From a virus: DNA of 23,505 bases. Position 1 is the stretch's first letter, and each line of letters begins with the position of its first letter. Positions 16,925-23,505 of the stretch are shown here, piece after piece. The stretch is taken from IMG/VR virus record IMGVR_UViG_3300009071_000076, positions 1 to 23,505 of that record. One strand, 5' to 3'. A model generated the notes under the pieces. It was not told the origin of the DNA and ran no database searches. It saw only the letters and a list, made by a program, of their open reading frames with translations. The position numbers and the translations under genes are program-made.

Positions 16925-19900
16925 TTATACAACGGTCTTATCAAATGTGAACGCAGAAGTATCAAAAGTTTCTGTAGTTGCAGAGAACCCTCTAAAGTCC
17001 GCATCACCATAGATATTACTCAAGAATGAGGTTTCTGTTCCAGATTCTAGAAGGACATTATTTCCACCAATATTCACACCAGCCAGATCGGTAGTTGCAG
17101 TTTCAAACTGAATTTGAGTATCACCTTGGTCAATTTCTGGTTCATAATAAAGTCTACCAATTTGTGCAACATACACTTCAGCAGAACGAGCAAATCTTGG
17201 AACCGCAGATTGACTAGAATAAACATCTGGTGGTGTTTGCCCAACTGAAGTCTCATCCTCAAGTGCAATAACTTGACTCTCCAAAGAAAGTTTACCACCA
17301 ATTGTTAAACCAGTGCCTTGTTCAAGAAGTATTTCATCACCATGTGTTGTTGATACTGTCGTACCATCCTCTTGCATAATGGAGCCGGGAGAACTATCCT
17401 CTAATAAAATGTTAACAGTGTCGAACTGGTCAGTTATATTTAACTTATCTACAACACTCAAATCACTTAAGTTAAATCCTTCCGTTACTCGACTGTAATC
17501 GTTAACAGAAATGCCTTGTCCAATATTAACATCTTCAACAGTTTCCAAAAGTATTCTGTCACCAACATCAGCAGTACCAATGTCTGCCGTATTATCAAGA
17601 AGAAGGTCACCAATCATACCGTTAACACCAAGAGCCACACCGGATTCAATAGCAAGTGTATCACCAAGAATACTCTCTTGAGTTACATTACTAATAAACG
17701 ATATTCCATTAGCACTATCGCCGGTGCGGTTTGGTTTTACATCAATTTTAACTTCAGTTTTCTTAATAACTCTAAGGTCGTAGGTATCTGTGGAATAAGT
17801 TTCCTTTTCCTCTTGGACAATTATTCCACCATCTTCTCCATGTAAGAAACCGCCAACAGAATCTTCCATAGCAATATGGTATGCTGGATTCTCAAATACT
17901 TGATGTCTTCTTCTTTTGACCTCATCAAAGAGAACCTCAAATGTAGATGCAAGAATTGGACTGAAGGTATTTGTATCTGCAACGTAATCATCTCCAAGTG
18001 TTGCACCAGTTGGTGTTGAGATACCAGCATACACAGCAGTAGATGATTTAACCTTACTGAATACATTAAATCCAGATGGGTGTACAGATTTCTTTAGTGG
18101 GTTAAGATATGAACCAGAACCAGATGCAGTCTGAACTTCGTATGAGAACTGCTGATAATATAGAGAGTCTTGAATACGAATAAGGTCTTCACCAATAAGA
18201 CTTTCAATGTCTGAATATCTACCAAACCTATCAGCCGTCATACCAACGTTAAATGTTCCTTTTGCAATGTCTGCATTTACAATTGTTGCACTTGCAGAAG
18301 CAGTTGTGATTGAAACATCTTTACCAGAGAAATCAATCTCATCTTCATACACAAGATAATCACCAGCATCAAATGCACCTGTTGGGTCTGTACCATCAAG
18401 AACGATATTGTCAAAAGTTCCGTCCTCACTTACAATTCTTTCGATATCAGAAAAAGATGCAGTTAGAACTTGTGTTCCTGCCTCAAATGCACGAACTGTT
18501 CCTGCGTGACTTGTCAGAACATCATCAACACTAAAGGTTCCACTTATATCCTTAACGACAAAGTTTGCACGGAACTCTGTGGCTGGAGCTACCTGATAAT
18601 CAAAACCAACCGTCCTTACATTCACATCATCAACGCGACCAATGTCGCTTGTTGTTGCAAGAAGTTTTGCACCACTACCAAATTTTGATGTAATCGTGAT
18701 AGTAGGAAGTTTTGAATACCCAAATCCACCATCTTGTAAAAATACTTTCGTGATGTCACCAGAACCAGACTCTAGAATAAATGTGTCATCATCTCTCTTG
18801 GTTGTATCAACCCTCTCTTCAAATATACTAACTTCTGCTTCAATCCTATCACCAAGGTCTGCTTCTGTGTTTATCCCACCAACTTCTACTGCGGCATTAC
18901 CAGACTCAAAGAATAGTTCTCCATCATCCTCTTGTACGATATTGAAATACTCAACTTCTCTATTAGTTGCACCCTCTTGAAGAAGTGTCTCATCATCTTC
19001 AAGAAGAATAGAACCATGAATAACTGCGACACGGGCAACAGCAGACTGAACAAGTCCTGTTTCTAATGTATTATCAGTAAATGTTAGAATATCACCAATC
19101 TCATAGTTTGTTCCCGAATCATCAACCTCTACACCACTAACAGAACCAGTTTCAACTTCGCCCACAACAGCATCAACATCACCACTACCAATTGCTGTAG
19201 ATGTTTCAACATCAATCACATCATTAGTAGAATACAGAATGCCGTCATTGGTAACTGTCTCTGATGTTACGATTTGTCTAATTCTATATTTGTAAACAAC
19301 ATCAATTACGCCAGAGACACCATGTATTTCTTCGTCTTTTGTAAATGTACCCGTTACGTTACCAACAGTAATCTCTACAACTGTGGATGCATCTGATGGA
19401 TCAGAAAATGTTGTACAAGATTCAACTCTTGCAGTTGCACCAGATGTTTGTCCAGTAATAGTTTGTCCTGCTAGTTCACCATGAACTGGAGTTCCAATTG
19501 GACTAGCACGAAGAATAGTTGGTTTATCCCAATCACCGCCAGATACACGAAGCATTCTTGTGTTTGGATAAAAAATTTCTGCTTCTTCATCTAGAAGAAT
19601 GCGAATTAAAAGTTTTACACCTTCTTGCGTTCCCTTCCTACGATAAAGTTCACGAATATTTTTTGTGAGGTTTCTTTTATCCAATCCAGTTGCAACACTG
19701 CTTGGAATTGCATTCATGAATGATTTACGAAACTCTTCAAGGAAGTCATAGATAGTATTGTCAACATCTGCATATGCAAGAAGTTGTTGAATATTCTGTA
19801 CAGGACTTGCGCGATAACTTGTTACTGTGCCAGTTGCATCAGACGTTGCACCTGTAATTGTCTCACCAGTTACAAACTGTTGTTGCGATGTGATGAATAG

Positions 19901-20257
19901 TCTTGGTCTTGTATCGTTACCCAAGTCATCAACAAGAACCTCGGCAGTGGCTTTGGAAGTGGAACCAGTAATAGTTTCACCTACGATAAACTTACCTGTA
20001 GTACCAGTTCCTTTCTCAAGAACAATTCTGTTATCTTCTTCATCAAGAAGTCGAGTGGTTGTTGCAACCTCAATAAGTAGATTGTCAATTGTTGCAGAGA
20101 CGACAAGTTCACCCGACTCCAGATACTTGTAGTAACTTTGAAGAAAGGACGAGAATACAGGATGGTCATCTGCAACGAAGTCAGGGAGTTGACCATCAAT
20201 CTGTGTGCTGACCTTATTAATCAGGTCTGGTGAATATCTGCCGTCAAAAGGTGCCAT
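16925..20257 (-). CDS. Large baseplate/virion structural protein in the gp7 position, 1110 aa
   Basis: The N-terminus (APFDGRYSPDLINKVSTQID, then FSSFLQSYYKYLE) and the helical segment LDKRNLTKNIRELYRRKGTQ (192-211) leading to LLIRILLDEEAEIFYPN are typical of the large protein between gp6 and gp8 in marine T4-like phages. T4 gp7, the wedge initiator, has the same position and a similar length (1032 aa), so it may be the functional counterpart; I see no clear sequence proof. GE-x-ITG modules occur near residues 90-106, 128-145 and 262-278. Many LLE/LQE...G stretches (ILLEDDETLLQEG, IMQEDGTT, ILLEQGTG, NNVLLESGTE) form a second repeat family. The start overlaps the gp6 stop in a TAATG. No enzymatic motif is visible. 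Confidence 0.88.
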   Translation of the reverse strand: MAPFDGRYSPDLINKVSTQIDGQLPDFVADDHPVFSSFLQSYYKYLESGELVVSATIDNLLIEVATTTRLLDEEDNRIVLEKGTGTTGKFIVGETITGSTSKATAEVLVDDLGNDTRPRLFITSQQQFVTGETITGATSDATGTVTSYRASPVQNIQQLLAYADVDNTIYDFLEEFRKSFMNAIPSSVATGLDKRNLTKNIRELYRRKGTQEGVKLLIRILLDEEAEIFYPNTRMLRVSGGDWDKPTILRASPIGTPVHGELAGQTITGQTSGATARVESCTTFSDPSDASTVVEITVGNVTGTFTKDEEIHGVSGVIDVVYKYRIRQIVTSETVTNDGILYSTNDVIDVETSTAIGSGDVDAVVGEVETGSVSGVEVDDSGTNYEIGDILTFTDNTLETGLVQSAVARVAVIHGSILLEDDETLLQEGATNREVEYFNIVQEDDGELFFESGNAAVEVGGINTEADLGDRIEAEVSIFEERVDTTKRDDDTFILESGSGDITKVFLQDGGFGYSKLPTITITSKFGSGAKLLATTSDIGRVDDVNVRTVGFDYQVAPATEFRANFVVKDISGTFSVDDVLTSHAGTVRAFEAGTQVLTASFSDIERIVSEDGTFDNIVLDGTDPTGAFDAGDYLVYEDEIDFSGKDVSITTASASATIVNADIAKGTFNVGMTADRFGRYSDIESLIGEDLIRIQDSLYYQQFSYEVQTASGSGSYLNPLKKSVHPSGFNVFSKVKSSTAVYAGISTPTGATLGDDYVADTNTFSPILASTFEVLFDEVKRRRHQVFENPAYHIAMEDSVGGFLHGEDGGIIVQEEKETYSTDTYDLRVIKKTEVKIDVKPNRTGDSANGISFISNVTQESILGDTLAIESGVALGVNGMIGDLLLDNTADIGTADVGDRILLETVEDVNIGQGISVNDYSRVTEGFNLSDLSVVDKLNITDQFDTVNILLEDSSPGSIMQEDGTTVSTTHGDEILLEQGTGLTIGGKLSLESQVIALEDETSVGQTPPDVYSSQSAVPRFARSAEVYVAQIGRLYYEPEIDQGDTQIQFETATTDLAGVNIGGNNVLLESGTETSFLSNIYGDADFRGFSATTETFDTSAFTFDKTVV
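19424..19990 (-). repeat. Dispersed GE-x-ITG-x-TSxAT modules in the 1110-aa protein
   Basis: Three copies are visible: GETITGSTSKATAEV (about 19981-19937), GETITGATSDATGTV (about 19867-19823) and GQTITGQTSGATARV (about 19465-19421). The same short beta-hairpin-like module occurs in gp8 and in the DUF4815 protein. Confidence 0.7.
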
Positions 20258-21132
20258 TAGTTATAGCTCGAAGGTGATGTATAACCAGAAGTGGTTGTGA
20301 ATGTAGTATTGCCAGAGTCATTACCTTCAGAAACAGTATCAATAGATGCAGTCACCGTAGTATTCACCAAATCAATCTCAAGTAACTGATTTCTCTTTGG
20401 AACAATATCAAGTGAATCAGGAATAACAGTAATACGAATTTGTGTAGAAGTTGCACCATCAACATTAGAAACACTATTAATAGATATTGGATTAATAGAT
20501 ATAACACCAGCATCGTAGTCAATTGTTCCTGCTGTAGAATCCAGATACGTTCTTACACCAGAAACAATAGAGTAAACGCGAATATTACCATTTCCATCGT
20601 CATCAAAGAAAAACTCAGTTACATTTTGTCCAACAATACCAAACCCTGTTGATGCAACGATACCACCACCACTAGAATTATGTCCAGAGTGTGGGTTGTA
20701 TAATTTATTATTAAAATACACCTTATAAGATTTTGACTCTGCTAAAGTTGGAATAATATATTTTGCCAAAGAGACATTTAATATGTTACCTGTAATTGAT
20801 GTATCTGTATCATCAATCAATCCTGTCAACTTAGAGTGTCTAAACAAACCATTAAATGTATTCAGATTATCTGTGTTATAATTTGTTATTGTATTACGGA
20901 CATTAGATTCAATGGTTGCATTACCCTTTGTGGTAGCACTTGGATTAAACTTGACATTTGACTGAAGTATAAGGAAGAGTGTTTCAGGGTCAACGATTAC
21001 AGGAGTAATTGAAGCAACTGTATATTGTTGTAAGTTTGTCTTTAAGGTTTCTTTTTGAGATTCAGTAAGATTTTCACCAGTAGTTGATTTAACACTGATA
21101 AACACTTTACCAAATTCTGGTGTAGAGGTCAC
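20257..21132 (-). CDS. gp6: Baseplate wedge subunit gp6, C-terminal part (after in-frame stop)
   Basis: This 291-aa frame begins at a GTG (TSTPEFGKVFISVKS) and is the direct in-frame continuation of gp6. The 48 codons upstream of it (21276-21133) also read as gp6 sequence: LNAPLDYASQGRAVTTEDYK, then LVRQLFAQTQAVAVFGG. They contain no stop and no ATG, GTG or TTG codon. So the real C-terminal part spans 21276-20257, and only the TAA at 21277-21279 separates it from the N-terminal part. No Shine-Dalgarno lies close to the GTG, so independent start here is doubtful. The C-terminal region of gp6 builds the dimer ring of the baseplate wedge, so losing it should be lethal unless the stop is read through. 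Confidence 0.7.
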   Translation of the reverse strand: MTSTPEFGKVFISVKSTTGENLTESQKETLKTNLQQYTVASITPVIVDPETLFLILQSNVKFNPSATTKGNATIESNVRNTITNYNTDNLNTFNGLFRHSKLTGLIDDTDTSITGNILNVSLAKYIIPTLAESKSYKVYFNNKLYNPHSGHNSSGGGIVASTGFGIVGQNVTEFFFDDDGNGNIRVYSIVSGVRTYLDSTAGTIDYDAGVISINPISINSVSNVDGATSTQIRITVIPDSLDIVPKRNQLLEIDLVNTTVTASIDTVSEGNDSGNTTFTTTSGYTSPSSYN

Positions 21133-21276
21133 ACCAATACTTGTATCGAAAGAACCAGACTCACCACCAAAGACAGCAACTGCCTGAGTCTGTGCAAAAA
21201 GTTGTCTTACGAGAGTCTTGTAATCCTCTGTTGTTACAGCCCTACCCTGTGAAGCATAATCTAATGGTGCATTGAG

Positions 21277-21279
21277 TTA
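21277..21279 (-). other. In-frame TAA interrupting gp6
   Basis: The context reads GAA TCA ATC TAA CTC AAT GCA CCA, that is ESI-stop-LNAP. Related gp6 proteins have, from memory, a basic residue at this point (SI-K/R-LNAP), so a single AAA-to-TAA change would explain it. The frame is open on both sides. Confidence 0.85.
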
Positions 21280-22164
21280 GATTGATTCAATCGACTCTGC
21301 TTCTGAACCTCCAGAAGAACTATCAATCGTTGTGACAATCACACTTGAAACTGTATCAATTGCACCAGCAGATGTAAATACTGAAGCACCGTTTCCGTCT
21401 TCCTTATTAGACACAACATACTGAAGAATTACAATGTTGTCATCTGACAATGCACTACCAAGAACACCGTCACCAAAGTATACCTCAAATTTACCAACCT
21501 CAACTTCTTGTAAAAAGTAAACATGACTTGTACCAGTAATCTGTGCAATATCTGTTGCGAGAGTATAAGTTGTTGTGGTAGAATCAGAAACAGAGTTTTG
21601 AACCTTAACTGTGAGAGTGCGAGTATCTACTCTATTATCATTGATAAGAAATCTCTGTTCAACATCTTGAGTATTTACAGTATATCTAGAAGTAACAAAT
21701 GTTCCCTCGTAAAGAACAAGGTTTGAGAACACAATACTGTTACCAATATTTGCCGCAGTTTTTTCTATTGGATTGATAAAGGTATATGCATCACCTTCAA
21801 TCGTTGTATTAAACACAGTTCCAGCATCCATCGTTGCAGTTGCGTTTGTGGTGTTCAATGCAACCTCTACAGTTGCAGTTGCGGCTCTTGCAGACTGTGG
21901 AACATATCCAAGTGTCTTTGCATGTGATACAACAGATGAACGCAGAGAAGAACTGTCAAGGAACATTTCGTTTGCAAGCATATTCGCATTGAACGCAAGA
22001 TAGTGAGTATTGTATGCTAGAGTGTCAAGAAGAATATTCATACCAGAACCTTCAAAGTCGTAATCAGTAAACTCTGTCTGTCCTTTAAGGAATATTTTTA
22101 GATTGTCTTTGATATCATCAAAGTCCAACTCTGTTACATTAAGTCGTCTTGGATTTGCGGCCAT
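21277..22164 (-). CDS. gp6: Baseplate wedge subunit gp6, N-terminal part (295 aa)
   Basis: The opening ANPRRLNVTELDFDDIKDNL, then YDFEGSGMNILLDTLAYNTHY and VVSHAKTLGYVPQSARAA, is the gp6 N-terminus of T4-like phages. The whole region 22164-20257 equals 635 codons plus the final stop, counting the internal TAA as one codon; T4 gp6 has 660 aa. gp6 forms the wedge ring that ties neighbouring baseplate wedges together. The frame ends prematurely at 21277 after GGSEAESIESI. The start overlaps the gp25 stop in a TAATG (1 nt), so translation should be coupled. A 295-aa product would lack more than half of the protein. Assignment is secure; the interpretation of the stop is open. Confidence 0.88.
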   Translation of the reverse strand: MAANPRRLNVTELDFDDIKDNLKIFLKGQTEFTDYDFEGSGMNILLDTLAYNTHYLAFNANMLANEMFLDSSSLRSSVVSHAKTLGYVPQSARAATATVEVALNTTNATATMDAGTVFNTTIEGDAYTFINPIEKTAANIGNSIVFSNLVLYEGTFVTSRYTVNTQDVEQRFLINDNRVDTRTLTVKVQNSVSDSTTTTYTLATDIAQITGTSHVYFLQEVEVGKFEVYFGDGVLGSALSDDNIVILQYVVSNKEDGNGASVFTSAGAIDTVSSVIVTTIDSSSGGSEAESIESI

Positions 22165-22619
22165 TATCGTAGTCTCTCTAATAGAACTGTGGTATCAACT
22201 AATTCTGTAGGAGCATTCTGTACATAGAACTCAACACTGATTTCATATGCATTTCGGTCCAAGTCAGGATTTGCCCTGACACCCACCAATCTTGCTCTTG
22301 GTTCAAAGTTCTCAATTACGTCTTCAACTTTCTGTGATAATACAAATGCAGTGATAGGACTCAATGGTTCGAATAGAAGTCCACGAATACCAGAACCTAT
22401 CTCTGGATGAAAAGGTTTCTCGTAGATGTTCGTAAGAATAAGATTTCTCACAGACCTCTTGATTGCCTGAATACCATTTACCTTTGAGATATCTTTTGAA
22501 GTATTTTTTTTACCAAAGAATAAGTCTAGGTCTTTGTATACCTGTGCATCCCTATCAAGGTTGATATTTTTGGACTGTGCATCAGGAAAAGCGGTATTTA
22601 GAGATGCTCCGTGAGCCAT
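22164..22619 (-). CDS. gp25: Baseplate wedge subunit gp25 (GPW/gp25 family)
   Basis: A 151-aa protein with the gp25/GpW signature RSVRNLILTNIYEKPFHPEI (residues 55-74), followed by GSGIRGLLFEPLSP (75-88) and the C-terminal strand RNAYEISVEFYV (122-133). In T4, gp25 (132 aa) sits at the inner baseplate, helps to attach gp6 and gp53, and primes sheath assembly. The N-terminal 45 residues, with SKNINLDRDAQVYKDLDLFF, are longer than in T4. An exact late promoter lies 18 nt upstream and AAAGGA precedes the ATG. It is the first gene of the baseplate transcript and is translationally coupled to gp6. Confidence 0.95.
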   Translation of the reverse strand: MAHGASLNTAFPDAQSKNINLDRDAQVYKDLDLFFGKKNTSKDISKVNGIQAIKRSVRNLILTNIYEKPFHPEIGSGIRGLLFEPLSPITAFVLSQKVEDVIENFEPRARLVGVRANPDLDRNAYEISVEFYVQNAPTELVDTTVLLERLR

Positions 22620-22637
22620 GAGTAATCCTTTTTATTC

Positions 22638-22645
22638 TATTTATA
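22638..22645 (-). promoter_or_regulatory. T4-type late promoter (TATAAATA) before gp25
   Basis: An exact TATAAATA on the minus strand lies in the 27-nt gap between the 90-aa gene and gp25, 18 nt upstream of the gp25 ATG. It would drive the gp25-gp6-gp7-position transcript late in infection. Confidence 0.75.
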
Positions 22646-22646
22646 C

Positions 22647-22919
22647 TTACACACTCGCAGTTTGTTTCATAATATACTTTTTAGGTGAACCCCATACGTC
22701 TTTCGCATTAACTCGAATGAATCTTTTGTTTGTTTCTTTGTCATTTGGGTTGGGAATAGTCAACATGACATTCTTACCCCTCAACCAAGCATCTCTTTTG
22801 TTAGCTGCCGCCTGCAATAGAGTCGTATCATTACGAAGTGCATTAAGTAGTTTTTTATTCACATTTGAACCCTCTCCCTTAGACACTTGTTGGGTTCTTT
22901 GTTTCTTTCTCTTAGCCAT
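22647..22919 (-). CDS. Small basic conserved phage protein, 90 aa
   Basis: A 90-aa protein with a strongly basic, Lys/Arg/Gln-rich N-terminus (MAKRKKQRTQQVSKGEGSN), a helical middle (NKKLLNALRNDTTLLQAAA) and a beta-rich C-terminus (KNVMLTIPNPNDKETNKRFI, RVNAKDVWGSPKKY). As I recall, proteins with this opening lie just before gp25 in several marine T4-like phages. Function is unknown; nucleic-acid binding or virion packing is conceivable from the charge. The ATG overlaps the Usg-like stop by 8 nt (ATGgcTAA), with GGAG 7 nt upstream. It ends just before the gp25 late promoter. Confidence 0.75.
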   Translation of the reverse strand: MAKRKKQRTQQVSKGEGSNVNKKLLNALRNDTTLLQAAANKRDAWLRGKNVMLTIPNPNDKETNKRFIRVNAKDVWGSPKKYIMKQTASV

Positions 22920-23148
22920 TAATAATCTCCTTCACTGGCCGGTATGATGTATCATACTCATTGCATAAAAAAACTTCTGATATAACCGCATCAATATTCT
23001 CATGCCAAAAATTTAAAAACTTATGTACTCTTGGATAGTCTGGTTTAACATCCTGCGTCTGCCATATGAACTCTTGCAGAATGTTATGATAATCAGGCAT
23101 CCAATAAATTATATTTAGTGTGACTATAGATTTTCTTTTTAGTATCAT
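22912..23148 (-). CDS. Usg-like protein, 78 aa
   Basis: The core TLNIIYWMPDYHNILQEFIW (10-29) and the DVKPDYPRVHKFLNFWHENI segment (33-52) match, from memory, the pattern of the Usg family found in alphaproteobacteria: LYxxPDH-x2-LLQ-x-F-x-WQ-x2-D-x2-P-x-FP-x3-FLxFW. Usg proteins are small and of unknown biochemical role. The bacterial proteins are of about the same size. It overlaps the upstream gene by 4 nt (ATGA) and the 90-aa gene by 8 nt, so it is a regular member of the operon rather than a stray insert. Whether it works in the virion or manipulates the host is unknown. The family call rests on motif recall only. Confidence 0.6.
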   Translation of the reverse strand: MILKRKSIVTLNIIYWMPDYHNILQEFIWQTQDVKPDYPRVHKFLNFWHENIDAVISEVFLCNEYDTSYRPVKEIING

Positions 23149-23505
23149 GTTGATGGGCCTGGGTCGTAATTCTCATTATACTCATACGTTATGATTGCAG
23201 CATAACCACCAAATACTTTGTTGAGTTTATCGCCATAATCGATAAATCTTCCGGGCCCAAATACGCTATCTTTTCTTACAGATTCGGGAAATCGTCCAAA
23301 ACATCGAAACGCGCCTTTTACATTGAGAATTTCATTATCAACAGCAACAATATTGCCGGGGTGATCTTCCAATAATGATCCCGGCATAGAAAATATCAAT
23401 TCTTTCCCATTAACTTTTACGTTTTGAGAACCTGTACCATTACCGGCGGTGTTTATCCACGCATACATATGTGGACCATAATAACTACGATAATGTGTAC
23501 CGATA
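23145..23505 (-). CDS. Hypothetical protein, 5' end beyond window (120 residues visible)
   Basis: An ATG occurs at 23468, but the frame remains open to the right edge and the residues there (IGTHYRSYYGPHMYAW) continue the style of the protein. There is also no Shine-Dalgarno before 23468, so the true start is probably outside the window. The visible part has a Gly/Asn-rich strand-turn region (WINTAGNGTGSQNVKVNGKE), a FGRFPESVRKDSVFGPGRFI segment, and a C-terminus (GGYAAIITYEYNENYDPGPS) that looks structural. It overlaps the Usg-like gene by 4 nt. I recognise no family. It lies upstream of gp25 in the same transcript direction and may be another virion or assembly protein. Confidence 0.7.
   Translation of the reverse strand, partial: IGTHYRSYYGPHMYAWINTAGNGTGSQNVKVNGKELIFSMPGSLLEDHPGNIVAVDNEILNVKGAFRCFGRFPESVRKDSVFGPGRFIDYGDKLNKVFGGYAAIITYEYNENYDPGPST

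Noticed and set aside
16919-16926. T-run after the 1110-aa gene as a terminator
   Set aside because: No GC stem precedes it; the surrounding AT-rich bases belong to the late-promoter region.
23112-23118. CTAAATA on the minus strand near the start of the Usg-like gene
   Set aside because: It lies inside that gene's reading frame and would yield a transcript lacking its start. It is not in a gap, unlike the accepted sites.

Overview
The window is a compact piece of a T4-like tailed-phage (myovirus) genome, most like the T4-type phages of marine bacteria. Every supported gene lies on the minus strand, so transcription runs from position 23505 towards 1. Genes are packed end to end with 1-nt TAATG, 4-nt ATGA and 8-13-nt overlaps. 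No stretch over 300 bases lacks a gene and I saw no RNA gene, integrase or transposon. The host cannot be fixed from the window. The gp25/gp6/gp8 baseplate genes, the DUF4815 giant and the fibre-like proteins resemble marine cyanophage/pelagiphage morphogenesis clusters. A small protein resembling the alphaproteobacterial Usg family hints at an alphaproteobacterial host, but this is inference.

In transcription order, the right end (23505-22647) holds a 5'-truncated unknown gene, the Usg-like protein and a 90-aa basic protein. A T4-type late promoter (TATAAATA) then leads into the baseplate block: gp25, gp6, a 1110-aa baseplate/virion protein in the gp7 position, a 425-aa repeat-bearing fibre-like protein, gp8, and a 2165-aa DUF4815 virion protein. 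Late-promoter sequences also precede the 425-aa gene and gp8. Next come a 73-aa coiled-coil protein, two fibre-like proteins of 301 and 320 aa, and an unknown acidic 186-aa protein.

The left 5 kb (4926-1) is an accessory cassette of tightly coupled genes: a NodU/CmcH-type carbamoyltransferase, an SGNH/GDSL-like hydrolase, a 35-aa micro-ORF, a DxD glycosyltransferase, a small methyltransferase-like protein, an aspartyl/asparaginyl beta-hydroxylase-type 2OG-Fe(II) oxygenase, and an unknown protein running off the left edge. These enzymes could together decorate a sugar, a surface polymer, a virion protein or a modified base; the substrate cannot be read from the sequence.

The main anomalies are an in-frame TAA that splits the otherwise intact essential baseplate gene gp6 at codon 296, a GE-x-ITG-x-TSGAT module shared by three different baseplate/virion proteins, 31-aa tandem repeats in a fibre-like protein, and the enzyme cassette itself.
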